A stretch of 64,000 nt of DNA, from the NCBI RefSeq assembly GCF_003609645.1, contig NZ_MCIB01000012.1:1-64000 (forward strand). The letters run 5' to 3'. This stretch comes from Thermohalobacter berrensis (GTDB lineage: Bacteria > Bacillota > Clostridia > Tissierellales > Thermohalobacteraceae). Every line of letters starts with the position of its first letter. The stretch's first letter is position 1. Below the pieces are notes generated by a model. The model had not been told where the DNA came from, made no database searches, and worked only from the letters and a program-made list of their open reading frames with translations. This document shows positions 37,724 through 48,307 of this stretch, piece after piece. The translations under genes were made by a program, and so were the position numbers.

Positions 37724-40618
37724 ATGCTATTAATTTTTATAATTAATATAGTTTTAAGTATACTTATTGTTACCTTATATTTTAATAAATTTGATATTAT
37801 AAAGACAGTTGTTTTTGCATTAAGTTTATTTTTTTCAAAATTTGTTGTAGTAAGTGGATTTTATTTTTGGTTAGATTCTTTTAACCACTTAAGTGTCTTA
37901 ATTATGACTATTATTATTCAAATTGTTATTCTTACTTTTTTATATTTTAAAGATTATAAACCTTCAATTTCATTTGATATAAGGAATAGTATAATACCTT
38001 TGATTATTGTTTTACTTATTCTACCTATTACAATAGATAAATTTGAATTTTTTGGTATGGGGCAAGACCAAGGAGTGTACCAAACAAAAGCCATCGACCT
38101 AATGTACGAGAAAACTAAAAACCAGCAGGATCTAATTGAAAGGAAGTATTTGGAGGAAGAAGATTTTACAAAATTTATACATATAATAGAAAAAGAATTA
38201 CTAGGATTTTATAGATATGATCATAGGAAACCTACTCTAGAAAAATCAGATAGAATTAGTCCAGTATCTGGAATATATCATGGTATACCTACCTTTCCTG
38301 CGTTATTATCTTTATGGGGCATATTATTTGGAATAAATAATATGATAGATATTCAGACCATCTTTTTTATATGCTCAATTTTTACTATTTATTATATAAT
38401 GGAAAATTTATATATAGGTTATAAAGGGAAAGTACTTGGAACTCTTGCTTTTGCAATATCACCTATAGCTTTATGGGTATCGAAATCATCCTTAACAGAA
38501 ATGTTTTTATGTTTGATAGTTGTAAATTATATATACTTTTTATCTTCAAATAATGAAAATGAAAAGTGGATATCTTCATTAGCAATAGCTACTTTTTCTT
38601 TTTTCCATGTATCAATATATACACTTATGCCAATTTTTATATTAGTATATGCTGCATTAGTCGTTTTGACAAGTAAAAGAAAATATTTAATAGCATCAAT
38701 AATATCAATAATTTCTTTCATTGTTGGATTTACAATGATGGCACATGTTAGCCCAACATATATGTTTAATAACTATCATAGATTTCCAATAGATAAAATT
38801 GTTTCTGAAGAATTTTCTTTGGAGTTTGCATATATTATTTCATTTATTTCTATTATAGGTATGTACATAATTTATAAATCCAAAAAGACAATCTCACTAA
38901 GTAAATTAAAAGAATCAAAGTTATTTATAAATATATTAAGAATAATAGTTGTAGGATCCCTTATATTAATAACTATTCATGGATTTAAAATAGGATTTGG
39001 ATATTTAGAGCCTTCAAGGATAAGTACACAAGGCTATTATTATGGAAGTGGTTTATTTGCCTTTAATCAATTAACGCTAAGCGCCTATTTATATGGTACA
39101 GGTATAATACTAATACCTATTGTTATCATTGGTCTTTTGATTAAAACAAAAAGATTTTTAGATGGAAAAAATATATTTATTATATTATTATTATTTTTAT
39201 ACTGTATATTATTCTATTCCTCAATCTTAAGAAAAGAAATACCTCACTACTATTATTATTCTAGATATTTAGTGCCATTTATTCCTTTAATAACAATTAG
39301 TGTTGCAAAACTTGTTGATAATCTTTCAAGATATATAATATGTGCTATATGTATAATAATTATATGTATTAATTTACCTTTCAATTATGTTCTTTTTAAA
39401 GAATTGGATGATACACGATTAGAGTGGGAAGTTCTTACTAGGATAAGTAAAAATATAAATGATGATACGGTAGTTTTAATGGATGTTGACTTGATACCAA
39501 AAATGTATCTTCCAATAAAAGCAATGAATAATATACTAGTATTTCCACGAAGTGATAGTTTAGAAAATGATTTAAATAAATTATCAAGGTTTAATAAAGA
39601 AGTTGTAATCATTACTAATGATATGTTTGTTCCTAATGAAAACAATTTAAAGATAGTAAATAGATTGGATAATACTATGAGTCAAGACCTTATTCATAAA
39701 CATCCAACTATTATACCGTTTCCGACTTATATGACAAAATCTAAAGAAGTAATAACAGTTTATAAAGTAAATAAAGAGTTATATGAATACGATTTTAATA
39801 ATAAAGATACTTTTAAATTTACTGGTTTTTATAGTCTGGAAAATTATTTTAGGTGGACTAAAGAGGGAAAATCTTATATTGAGTTATTTTTAAAACCCGA
39901 TAACTATATTTTCAAAATACATCAAGGACCAGGAATTCCTTTTAGTAAACTTGAAAAGGAATCATTAAGCTTAAAATTATACATTAATGACATATTATGT
40001 GATGAAGTAGTAGTTGACAAAGAAAGCAATGGAAAAGTTTTAGAACTATATGTACCAAAATCAGCAGTACGAAAAGGAAGGAATATAATGTATTTAGAAA
40101 GTGAAACTTGGAGTCCATCAAATTATGGATCAGCGGATGCAAGGGAACTAGGTATATCTATTGATAAAATTTTAATAAAACCACTTGCAAGTAAACTTGA
40201 ATATGATTTTGGTTCAGGTGAGGAAGACTTTGTTTTTAGTGGTTTTTCTGTACCTGAGAAAAGTTTTAGATGGACCTCTGGTCAAAAATCTAATCTTTTA
40301 GTTCGTCTTGAACCTAATAGAAATTATATACTTAATATTCAGTTAGGACCTGGTATTCCACTGAAAAAGTTAAACAAAAAATCTATATCTGGTTCTGTTC
40401 AGATCAATGGTCATGACAAAATGTATTTTACAATAAACGTAGGTTCTAAAAAGGAGAAATTAAGTTTTCAAGTTCCGAAGGAATGGCTTTCTGATAATTG
40501 GTATAATAATATTTTAATAGAAGTAGAGAATTGGAGTCCATCACAATATGGCTCAGGAGATACAAGGCAATTAGGTATAGCAGTAGATAAAATAGTTTTT
40601 GAATCAATTAATAAATAA
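37724..40618 (+). CDS. Large membrane glycosyltransferase-like protein with two C-terminal beta-sandwich repeats
   Basis: About 964 residues, started at the ATG at 37724 (eight bases after GAGGTGG). Residues about 1-560 have ten or more membrane segments with a large early loop containing FGMGQDQGVYQTKAIDLMYE, reminiscent of the acidic catalytic loop of GT-C (PMT/ArnT-like) transferases. Residues about 686-820 and 825-964 are two copies of one domain sharing FRWT, GPGIP..KL and W(S)PS.YGS.D.R.LGI..DKI. The domain is probably a secreted, sugar-binding beta sandwich. The function proposed is transfer of a lipid-linked sugar outside the membrane; the family cannot be fixed by eye. Confidence 0.75.
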   Translation: MLLIFIINIVLSILIVTLYFNKFDIIKTVVFALSLFFSKFVVVSGFYFWLDSFNHLSVLIMTIIIQIVILTFLYFKDYKPSISFDIRNSIIPLIIVLLILPITIDKFEFFGMGQDQGVYQTKAIDLMYEKTKNQQDLIERKYLEEEDFTKFIHIIEKELLGFYRYDHRKPTLEKSDRISPVSGIYHGIPTFPALLSLWGILFGINNMIDIQTIFFICSIFTIYYIMENLYIGYKGKVLGTLAFAISPIALWVSKSSLTEMFLCLIVVNYIYFLSSNNENEKWISSLAIATFSFFHVSIYTLMPIFILVYAALVVLTSKRKYLIASIISIISFIVGFTMMAHVSPTYMFNNYHRFPIDKIVSEEFSLEFAYIISFISIIGMYIIYKSKKTISLSKLKESKLFINILRIIVVGSLILITIHGFKIGFGYLEPSRISTQGYYYGSGLFAFNQLTLSAYLYGTGIILIPIVIIGLLIKTKRFLDGKNIFIILLLFLYCILFYSSILRKEIPHYYYYSRYLVPFIPLITISVAKLVDNLSRYIICAICIIIICINLPFNYVLFKELDDTRLEWEVLTRISKNINDDTVVLMDVDLIPKMYLPIKAMNNILVFPRSDSLENDLNKLSRFNKEVVIITNDMFVPNENNLKIVNRLDNTMSQDLIHKHPTIIPFPTYMTKSKEVITVYKVNKELYEYDFNNKDTFKFTGFYSLENYFRWTKEGKSYIELFLKPDNYIFKIHQGPGIPFSKLEKESLSLKLYINDILCDEVVVDKESNGKVLELYVPKSAVRKGRNIMYLESETWSPSNYGSADARELGISIDKILIKPLASKLEYDFGSGEEDFVFSGFSVPEKSFRWTSGQKSNLLVRLEPNRNYILNIQLGPGIPLKKLNKKSISGSVQINGHDKMYFTINVGSKKEKLSFQVPKEWLSDNWYNNILIEVENWSPSQYGSGDTRQLGIAVDKIVFESINK

Positions 40619-40728
40619 AAAATTGAACATTATAGTGTATTTACTAACTTGGTATATAAAATTATATATCAAAATAATAATATTGGTATAGAGAAGTGTA
40701 AATATGAACCAAATCAAAAAACAGCTTA

Positions 40729-41220
40729 ATGTTGAACACTATAACTTTATTAATTATAAAGGATTCAAAATACATCTTATATCAAATATGTAAGTATGAA
40801 TTTTTAGGTAAAATAAAAAAATATTATGACATAGGAAATAATGACAAATTGTATGTTTACAACATGCATAATCAAGAAAATGGAAAAATAAGATGGACTA
40901 AAGATAAGTCACAAGTAAAATTATCCTATTATAATAATGACAAAGATATAAAAATTCTCATCAAGATGCTTGGTTATAGACCAAAAGACAATCCTGCTAA
41001 TGTTAAAATATATTTCAATGATAAATTAGTAGATAATTTTGTTAAAGAGTCTACAGAACTAGAAAGAGAGATTTATGTACCAAAAGAGGTATTAAATAAG
41101 AATATGACTCAAGTACTAACAATTAAAACTAACACTTGGAAACCTAGTGATTATGGTTCAAAAGATAGCAGAGATTTAGGAGTACAATTAGATTGGATTA
41201 AAATTGAAGAAGTTAACTAG
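40729..41220 (+). pseudogene. Orphan third copy of the beta-sandwich domain
   Basis: From about 40815 to 41217 the translation matches the two C-terminal repeats of the preceding protein: GKIRWTKDKS, KIYFNDKLVDNF, REIYVPKEVLNK and WKPSDYGSKDSRDLGVQLDWIKI. No convincing RBS stands before the ATG at 40729, and a competing short frame begins at 40704. It is most likely a remnant of a tandem copy of the big membrane gene that lost its membrane part, or a small protein with an unrecognised start. Confidence 0.55.
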
Positions 41221-41322
41221 AAAAAGTAAATTCACTAACTATGTATTTCAAATAATGCTAATTGCAAAGGAAATAATTAAAAGTATGTTTAAAAATCTAT
41301 TGCTAATATAGGGGGGACGCTT

Positions 41323-42561
41323 GTGCAAAAGAAAACTATAGGAATAACTGCTACTGATTTTGCAGGTAATAAAGGTGCTGCAGCAATGTTACAAGCAATA
41401 GTAAAAAATGTTTCGGCTAAATGTAATAATGTTGACTATAAACTATTTTCAGTTTATCCCAAAGAAGATAAAGAGCAAAATCCATATAATAATTTAGAAG
41501 TAGTTTCATGCAAGCCTGAACAAATAATATTTATAGCATTTCCACTTGCGATACTATTTTACTTATTTAAATGGTTTAAACCTTTAAAAGCTTTATTATT
41601 AAAAAATAAAATCTTAAGGGGTTTTTATGAATGTGATTTTGTAGTTGATGCAGCAGGAATATCGTATGTTGATTCTAGAGGGTTTATTATGAATACTTAT
41701 AATTTTATCTGTACATCAACACCACTATTAGTTGGTAAAGATGTAATTAAATTTTCTCAAGCTATGGGACCTTTTAAGACTTTTTGGAACAGATTATGGG
41801 GAAACTTAGCATTGCCTAAAGTTGAAAAAATTTGTGCACGTGGGGAAATTACCAAAAAACATTTAAAGGATTTAGGATTAAAGAACATAGAACTATGTGC
41901 TGATGGTGCTTTTAGCATGCTAGATGATGAAAAAGCTACAGAGTATGTTAATTCAGTTGTAAGAAAGGATAAATTTTATAGTAATGAAATTATAGGGTTA
42001 TCAATAAGTTCAGTTGTAGATGGGTATTGTAGAAAAAATGGAATAGATTATATTGGGATAATGACAAGATTTATTAATTATTTAAATAAAAAAGGTTATG
42101 GTGTTTTAATTATTGCTAATGCTGCTCGTAAAGGTAAAATAAGACCTAAAAATAATGATTTAGTTGTGTGTCAAAAAGTATATGAACAAGTAGCTAATAA
42201 GGATATGTGCCGTTGGTATCCAGAGGAGTTTACTCCTGAAATAATTAGAGATTTTATTTCTAAAACAAAAATATTAGTTGCTTCTAGATTCCATGCTATG
42301 ATTGGTGCTCTTGAAAAACAAGTCCCCGTACTATTAATTGGTTGGAGTCATAAGTATAAAGAAGTATTGGACATGTTTGAAATAGGAGACTATGCAACTG
42401 ACTATAAAAAGTTAGATTATAATAATTTGGTAGAACAGTTTGAGAGGTTAGAAAATGAATATTTTGATGTAGAAAATAAAATAAAAAGAAATTTACCTAA
42501 AGTAAAACAAAGTTCTTATAAAAACATTGAAATTATTGTTGATAAAATAAAGTCTATTTAG
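41323..42561 (+). CDS. Polysaccharide pyruvyl transferase family protein
   Basis: A 412-residue protein with GTG start behind GGGGGGA. N-terminus KKTIGITATDFAGNKGAAAMLQAIV, middle KFSQAMGPFKTFWNRLWG and C-terminal KTKILVASRFHAMIGALEKQVPVLLIGWSHKY are hallmarks of the CsaB-like family, which adds ketal pyruvate to sugars or acts on related polymers. Pyruvylated wall glycans anchor SLH-domain S-layer proteins. It is paired with the FrhB-like gene that follows. Confidence 0.9.
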   Translation: MQKKTIGITATDFAGNKGAAAMLQAIVKNVSAKCNNVDYKLFSVYPKEDKEQNPYNNLEVVSCKPEQIIFIAFPLAILFYLFKWFKPLKALLLKNKILRGFYECDFVVDAAGISYVDSRGFIMNTYNFICTSTPLLVGKDVIKFSQAMGPFKTFWNRLWGNLALPKVEKICARGEITKKHLKDLGLKNIELCADGAFSMLDDEKATEYVNSVVRKDKFYSNEIIGLSISSVVDGYCRKNGIDYIGIMTRFINYLNKKGYGVLIIANAARKGKIRPKNNDLVVCQKVYEQVANKDMCRWYPEEFTPEIIRDFISKTKILVASRFHAMIGALEKQVPVLLIGWSHKYKEVLDMFEIGDYATDYKKLDYNNLVEQFERLENEYFDVENKIKRNLPKVKQSSYKNIEIIVDKIKSI

Positions 42562-42572
42562 AGGTGACTGTA

Positions 42573-43646
42573 ATGAGTATTGACTTTTCAAATCCCCAAA
42601 AATATGTCGGTAATTTTGAAAATTGTTATGCAGCATATTCGAGTGACCCTGTTATCAGAAAAGATGCTGCTTCCGGGGGAATTGTTACTACACTATTGAT
42701 ACATCTTTTAAAAGAAGGATATGTAGATGGAGTTTTCGTTTCAAGACAATTTGTTAAAAATGGTAAAATTGCAGTTGAATCATTTGTAGCTACGAAGGAA
42801 AATGAAATCTTAGATTCAAGGACAAGCATTTACACATATTTTTCATTAGAAAAAAGTTTTGATAAAATTATTAAATTTGACGGGAAGGTAGCTGCAGTAT
42901 TATTACCTTGTCATATAAAAATGATAGAAGCTATATCACGAAAGAAACCACAATTAAAAGAAAAAATAAAATATAAAATTGCTTTGTTTTGTGGTGGAGT
43001 TGCTGATGATAAATTAATGTACAAGATTTTAGACAAAAACAAAATAAATATAAATAATGTTAGAAGAATTTACTCACGAAAAGGTCATTGGCGAGGAAAA
43101 ACAATTTTGAGTATGAAGGATGGAACAGAAAAAATAATTTCTTATACAAAGAATTGGAGCACTTATAAAAATGCTTTTTTTTACTCAACAGCAAAGTGTT
43201 TTTCTTGTTTAGATCATTTTGGATATGATGCTGATTTTTCTTGTGGTGATATTTGGCTACGAGAGATGAAGAAAAAGAAAATAAAACATACTGCAGTTAT
43301 TACTAAAAATAAAGAAGCAGAAAAGATTTTTGCTGAGATGATAAAGAAAGGATTGATTAAATCAACATCTGTGAATGTTAATTTCATATTAAAGGGTAAT
43401 AAACGAGCAATTATTTATAAATATCATACTGCAGAAGCACGTAAAAGATTAGGGAAATTATTTGGTTTTATGCATGGAGGTAAAAGCTTAAGTAGATCTA
43501 AATGGAATCATTATATTGCTTCGTTTTTCATTTTATTAAACATGAAATTATCAAAAGACGAAAAGAAAATGAATTATATATTTAAAATACCAAAAAAATT
43601 AATGTATTTTTATATGGTGTTCATTAGAATATTTATAAGCTTTTGA
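42573..43646 (+). CDS. Coenzyme F420 hydrogenase beta-subunit-like protein of polysaccharide clusters
   Basis: About 357 residues, started at the ATG at 42573 behind GAGGTG. It shows the FrhB-type pattern: YAAYSSDPVIRKDAASGGIVTTLL at the N-terminus, AAVLLPCHIKMIEA, LFCGGVADDKLM and the cysteine-rich CFSCLDHFGYDADFSCGDIW that would bind iron-sulfur. Members in polysaccharide loci regularly follow pyruvyltransferase genes, but their reaction is not established; a redox role on the pyruvyl or sugar group is a guess. Confidence 0.88.
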   Translation: MSIDFSNPQKYVGNFENCYAAYSSDPVIRKDAASGGIVTTLLIHLLKEGYVDGVFVSRQFVKNGKIAVESFVATKENEILDSRTSIYTYFSLEKSFDKIIKFDGKVAAVLLPCHIKMIEAISRKKPQLKEKIKYKIALFCGGVADDKLMYKILDKNKININNVRRIYSRKGHWRGKTILSMKDGTEKIISYTKNWSTYKNAFFYSTAKCFSCLDHFGYDADFSCGDIWLREMKKKKIKHTAVITKNKEAEKIFAEMIKKGLIKSTSVNVNFILKGNKRAIIYKYHTAEARKRLGKLFGFMHGGKSLSRSKWNHYIASFFILLNMKLSKDEKKMNYIFKIPKKLMYFYMVFIRIFISF

Positions 43647-43660
43647 TAAAGAGGTGAATA

Positions 43661-44608
43661 ATGATTAAAAAGAAATATATAAAGTATTTAGGGAAAATTA
43701 TTACTGGAATAAGTTTATTATTTATTATTAAATCAATATTAAGTTTTGATATAGGTTTTAAGCTGTTATTAAAGCCAAATGTATTTCTAACTATAGTTGT
43801 TTTAGCGATTGTTCTTTCAAGCTCCGTTTTATTAAATTCTTTGGCCTGGAAAAAACTAATTGAAATGTTATCTTCTTCAGAACTTAATATTTTAGAAATT
43901 ATCAACATTTATGCCAAATCAAATGTAAGTAAATATTTACCTGGCAATGTAATGCACTATGCTTCAAGAAATATAATTGGTAGTAAATATAATATTGAAC
44001 AAACAAATATGTTTTATTCGACAATACTTGAGATAATTCTAAAAATACTAAGTGCTTTTGCTATAGTTATAGTTTTTGTACGTAATGAACTATTATTTGC
44101 TATTAAGCAATTAGGAGATACAATATATCTAAATATAAATACATTAGTAATTTTAGTTTTTTTAATGATTATACCTATTATTGTACTAATATATATAAAA
44201 AGCAAAAAAATGATTGATAAAAAACTAAAAATTCAATCTTTGTTGTTTTCGTTTTTAATATATACTTTTATATTCTTTTTAAATATATTTGTGTTTTTAG
44301 CAGTGTCAATATTTATTGTTGATTGTCCTATTGGTAATGAAAATATATTTTATATTTCAGGTATATATATTTTGGCTTGGTTATTAGGTTACTTAACTCC
44401 TGGGTCTCCAGGAGGTATTGGGATTAGAGAATCTATAATGATTTTAATGTTAAGCGAAATTTTTAATACAGATAATATTGTATTTGTCTCAATTATTATA
44501 CGTTTAATAACTGTATTAGCTGACTTGGCTGCCTATTTTAGTAATATAATATTAGAAAGAAAGGTAGGAATAATAAATGAAACTAATAATACAAATTCCC
44601 TGTTATAA
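43661..44608 (+). CDS. LPG-synthase-TM/UPF0104 family membrane protein
   Basis: A 315-residue protein with about eight membrane segments. [19 protein letters not shown] and the [21 protein letters not shown] motif are typical of the flippase-like membrane domain of lysylphosphatidylglycerol synthases (PF03706). Stand-alone members occur beside GT2 dolichol-phosphate-mannose-synthase-like genes, as here, and are thought to help move lipid-linked sugars. It overlaps the next gene by 32 bases. Confidence 0.88.
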   Translation: MIKKKYIKYLGKIITGISLLFIIKSILSFDIGFKLLLKPNVFLTIVVLAIVLSSSVLLNSLAWKKLIEMLSSSELNILEIINIYAKSNVSKYLPGNVMHYASRNIIGSKYNIEQTNMFYSTILEIILKILSAFAIVIVFVRNELLFAIKQLGDTIYLNINTLVILVFLMIIPIIVLIYIKSKKMIDKKLKIQSLLFSFLIYTFIFFLNIFVFLAVSIFIVDCPIGNENIFYISGIYILAWLLGYLTPGSPGGIGIRESIMILMLSEIFNTDNIVFVSIIIRLITVLADLAAYFSNIILERKVGIINETNNTNSLL

Positions 44609-45581
44609 TGAGGAAAAGACTTTACCTTTAACTATAAAGGATTTACCAAGAGAAATATATGGTATAGATGAAATAGAATATCTAATTATTAATGATGGTA
44701 GTAAAGATAGAACAGTAGAAGTAGCTAGGGAATTAGGTGTTCATCATATAGTTAGTTTTCCAAACAACCGTGGTCTTGCAAAAGGATTTATGGCTGGTAT
44801 TGATGCATGTTTAAGGTTAGGTGCAGACATTATTGTTAATACAGACGGAGACAATCAATATAATGGATAAGACATAGAAAAACTAGTAAGGCCAATTGTA
44901 GAAGGTAAAGCAGAAGTAGTTGTGGGAGATAGACAGACAGATACTATAGAGCATTTTTCACCACTTAAAAAGAAATTACAAAAACTGGGGAGCTGGGTTG
45001 TTAGACTGGCATCTAATAGTAATGTAATTGATACAACTAGTGGTTTTAGAGCTTATAGTAGAGATGCAGCAATGAGAATAAACGTAGTTTCAGATTATAC
45101 TTATACATTAGAAACAATAATTGAAGCAGGTAGAAAGAAAACTGCTATTGAAAATGTTCCAATAAGAACAAATGAAAAACTAAGAGAATCAAGACTCTTT
45201 AAAAGTATGTGGGGATATATAAAAAAATCTGCTTCAACTATAATTAGGACATATTCAATGTATAGACCATTAAAGGTTTTCCTATCACTTGGATTAGCTA
45301 TGTTCAGTATAGGTTTTCTAATAGGAGTTAGATATTTGTATTTTCTTTTTAATGGACAAGGCGATGGACATATACAATCCCTTATACTTGCATCAATTCT
45401 AATAACTACAGGTTTTCAACTAGGAATGTTTGGCTTATTGGCAGATGCTATAATGGCTAATAGAAAGATAAACGATGAAATGTTATATAGAATGAAAAAA
45501 CTACAGTATGATAATTTTAGAGAAAAGAATATGAAAAGTGAGTATTTATTAGATGAAGTTGCTACTTCCAAAGATGAATAA
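44577..45581 (+). pseudogene. Glycosyltransferase family 2 gene interrupted by one stop codon
   Basis: The reading frame 44577-45581 encodes a 334-residue DPM1-like transferase apart from a single in-frame TAA at 44868-44870. Before it: [33 protein letters not shown] and [12 protein letters not shown]. After it, in the same frame: DIEKLVRPIVEGKAEVVVGD, TTSGFRAYSRDAA and two C-terminal membrane segments. One base change from AAA, GAA or CAA explains it. Either the gene is freshly inactivated or the base is a sequencing error. There is an ATG at 44922 but no good restart signal. The intact form would make polyprenyl-phosphate-sugar. Confidence 0.85.
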
Positions 45582-45590
45582 GGTGATTAT

Positions 45591-46760
45591 ATGAAAATAG
45601 GCGTTGAAATACAACCTATTCTTAAAGATAAAACAGGTGTAGGGTGGTATACACAAAAAATTTTAAAAAACTTTTATAATAATGATTTTAATTTTGAAGG
45701 TTACGGATTCAACTTTATTAATAGAAATAATATTAAGGATAGCTTAGAAAATATTAATTTTAATATAAAAATAAATAAATTAATCCCTTACAGCATTTAT
45801 AGAAGGGTATGGGCTTATATACCATTAACTTATAATTCACTATTTAACAGTAAAGCCGACATATATCATTTTTTTAACTATATTGTTCCACCTAGAATAA
45901 AAGGTAAAGTAATAGTTACAGTATATGACATGGTGTACAAGCTTCACCCTGAAACTATGGACAAAAGAAACTTTAATAGATTAGATAAAGAATTAAAAAG
46001 ATCCGTTGAAAAAGCTGATAAAATTATAACTATATCTAAAAATTCAAAGAAAGAAATAATAAAATTTCTTGATGTATCAGAGGAAAAAGTTGAAATTGTA
46101 CATCCTGGTATAGATATTAAATTATATAATAGGGATTTTAATAGGGAAGAAATTAATAAGGTAAGGGAGAAATATAAGTTACCGGAAAAATATATTTTGT
46201 ATTTAGGAACCTTAGAGCCAAGAAAAAACATTTCTACAATAATAAAAGCTTATCAAAATCTATTAAAAAAGTATGATACTAATATATATTTAGTGATTGC
46301 AGGTAAGAAAGGCTGGATGTATAAAGAGATATTTAAAAAGGTAAAGGACTATGGAATAGAGAAAAAAGTGATATTTACTGGCTATGTAGATGAAGAAGAC
46401 AAGCCTTTAATATATAAAATGAGTAAAGCTTTTGTATTTCCATCTTTATATGAAGGGTTTGGTATGCCTGTACTAGAGGCTATGTCTGCAGGTGTACCTG
46501 TTATAACTTCAAATACTTCTGCATTGCCTGAAGTGGTTGGTAATGCAGGATTATTAGTTAATCCTAAAAGTACAAAAGAATTAACTAATGCAATAATAAA
46601 AGTTATAGAAGATAGAAATTCAAGAAATAAAATGGTACAGGAAGGCATAAGACAGAGTAAAAAATTTTCATGGAAAAGGTCAGCAGAAAAATTACTACAA
46701 GTTTATAGGGAAGTTGGAGATTATGAAAAAAGTACTTATAAATGGTCTGTTAATAGATAA
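45591..46760 (+). CDS. Glycosyltransferase family 4
   Basis: A 389-residue GT-B transferase. The N-terminal half has GVEIQPILKDKTGVGWYTQKILK; the C-terminal half has ILYLGTLEPRKNISTIIKAY, LVIAGKKGWMYKEIF and SLYEGFGMPVLEAMSAGVPVI. It is close in sequence to the following gene (same LGTLEPRKNI, IAGKKGW and EGFG motifs), indicating a tandem duplication. This subgroup commonly uses GDP-mannose or dTDP-rhamnose. AAGGTGAT precedes the ATG. Confidence 0.9.
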   Translation: MKIGVEIQPILKDKTGVGWYTQKILKNFYNNDFNFEGYGFNFINRNNIKDSLENINFNIKINKLIPYSIYRRVWAYIPLTYNSLFNSKADIYHFFNYIVPPRIKGKVIVTVYDMVYKLHPETMDKRNFNRLDKELKRSVEKADKIITISKNSKKEIIKFLDVSEEKVEIVHPGIDIKLYNRDFNREEINKVREKYKLPEKYILYLGTLEPRKNISTIIKAYQNLLKKYDTNIYLVIAGKKGWMYKEIFKKVKDYGIEKKVIFTGYVDEEDKPLIYKMSKAFVFPSLYEGFGMPVLEAMSAGVPVITSNTSALPEVVGNAGLLVNPKSTKELTNAIIKVIEDRNSRNKMVQEGIRQSKKFSWKRSAEKLLQVYREVGDYEKSTYKWSVNR

Positions 46761-47820
46761 TAAAAGTACAGGTATTGGAAACTATGGATATAATCTTGTT
46801 AGCAAAATAGGAAAGATAAATACAGATTATAATATTTCAGCTTTAATTCAAAAAGATATAGATATTAAGAATATAGAAGTTGTTAATAAAAAATATAATA
46901 GTTCATTAAAAAGGATACTATCAGAACAATTAGTTTTGCCAAAAACATATAAAGATTATGAACTTATCCATTTTATTGATTATAGTTCACCAATTTTAGA
47001 AATAAATAAACCATTTATTATTACAATTCATGATTTATCCTTTTACAAATATCCACATGCTTTCACTTATGGAAGTAGAAAAATAAAAGAAATTATTGCT
47101 CCAATAAGTGTTAAAAGGGCATCTAGAATAATAGTAGATTCAAATAATACAAAAAAAGACCTTGTAGAAGTATTTGATATAGATGAATCTAAAGTCAGGA
47201 TTGTATATCCTGGAAGGCCTGACTACGAAAAGATTAAAGATAAATTTAAAATACAAAAAGTTAAAGAAAAATATAATATAGAAGGTGATTATATACTTTA
47301 TTTAGGGACACTTGAACCAAGGAAAAATATAATAAGATTAGTTGAAGTCTATAATAAGTTAGTAAAAGAGGGCATTACAGAAAAATTAGTTATTGCTGGG
47401 AAAAAAGGCTGGCTTTACAAAGATATATTTAATAAAGTTAAACAGTTAGCATTGGATGAAAGAGTTATTTTTACTGATTATGTAGAAGAGAAAGATAAAC
47501 CTTTACTATATAGTGGTGCTAAAGTATTTGTATATGTGTCTTTATATGAAGGATTTGGTTTACCACCTTTAGAAGCAATGACATGTAGTATACCTGTGGT
47601 AGTTTCTAAAAAATCTTCTTTACCAGAAGTTGTTGGAGATAGTGGAATATATGTAAATTCTGAGGATATAGATTCAATTGCTAAAGGTATATATAGTATA
47701 ATTAAAAATAAAGATTTAAGAGAAAAGTTAGGTTTTCAAGGAAAAGAAAGAAGCAAAAAATTCAACTGGGAAAATACAGCAAAACAAGTATTATCAATAT
47801 ATGATGAGCTTATGGGGTGA
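46723..47820 (+). CDS. Glycosyltransferase family 4
   Basis: About 365 residues from the ATG at 46723 (GGAGA upstream), overlapping the previous gene by 38 bases. The N-terminus is KKVLINGLLIDNKSTGIGNYGYNLV; the donor half has ILYLGTLEPRKNIIRLVEVY, LVIAGKKGWLYKDIF and VSLYEGFGLPPLEAMTCSIPVV. It is a paralogue of the preceding gene, probably adding the next sugar of the repeat unit. Confidence 0.9.
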   Translation: MKKVLINGLLIDNKSTGIGNYGYNLVSKIGKINTDYNISALIQKDIDIKNIEVVNKKYNSSLKRILSEQLVLPKTYKDYELIHFIDYSSPILEINKPFIITIHDLSFYKYPHAFTYGSRKIKEIIAPISVKRASRIIVDSNNTKKDLVEVFDIDESKVRIVYPGRPDYEKIKDKFKIQKVKEKYNIEGDYILYLGTLEPRKNIIRLVEVYNKLVKEGITEKLVIAGKKGWLYKDIFNKVKQLALDERVIFTDYVEEKDKPLLYSGAKVFVYVSLYEGFGLPPLEAMTCSIPVVVSKKSSLPEVVGDSGIYVNSEDIDSIAKGIYSIIKNKDLREKLGFQGKERSKKFNWENTAKQVLSIYDELMG

Positions 47821-47824
47821 AGAT

Positions 47825-48307
47825 ATGAAAAAACTAAAAAATATTGTAACTTTTGTAATTATACCTATATTAATTATTATTCTTTTATATATTAATGCAA
47901 GTCTGCAGGCAGCTAAATATCAAGATAGTACAAGTAAACTAAATCAATACGGAGCAGAAATTACCACAAATAGAGAGCTTATAAAAGGAAAACCTAATGA
48001 GCTTATAAAAGTACCTTTAAATATAAAAAATACTGGTACAATGGCATGGCTAAAAGATGATAAAAATAGTATTAATTTGTCTTATCATATTTTTGATATT
48101 AATAATGAAATTATCGTTTATGATGGGGAAAGAACTAATCTTACAAAGTCAGTAAGGTCTGGAGAAGAAATAAAATTAAATGGAATAGTTAAAATGCCCG
48201 AAAAACCTGGCAAATACAAAATAGAGTTCGATATGGTTCATGAAGGTGTTACATGGTTTAAAGATAAAGGTTCTAAGACTTTAAGTATTAAACTAGAGGT
48301 GGAATAA
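47825..48307 (+). CDS. Membrane-anchored Ig-like beta-sandwich protein
   Basis: About 160 residues from the ATG at 47825 behind GGGGTGAAG. One N-terminal membrane segment (IVTFVIIPILIIILLYI) is followed by a predicted all-beta outer domain: LIKVPLNIKNTGTMAWLKDD, NLSYHIFD, GEEIKLNGIVKMPEKPGKYKIEFDMVHEGVTWFKDKG. The pattern resembles bacterial Ig-like domains found beside or fused to membrane glycosyltransferases. It abuts the next glycosyltransferase gene. No enzymatic motif is seen; a role in binding the glycan or the export complex is inferred. Confidence 0.7.
   Translation: MKKLKNIVTFVIIPILIIILLYINASLQAAKYQDSTSKLNQYGAEITTNRELIKGKPNELIKVPLNIKNTGTMAWLKDDKNSINLSYHIFDINNEIIVYDGERTNLTKSVRSGEEIKLNGIVKMPEKPGKYKIEFDMVHEGVTWFKDKGSKTLSIKLEVE

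Noticed and set aside
44868-44870. Programmed stop-codon readthrough in the GT2 gene
   Set aside because: The codon is TAA with no stem-loop or known recoding context; mutation or sequencing error is simpler.
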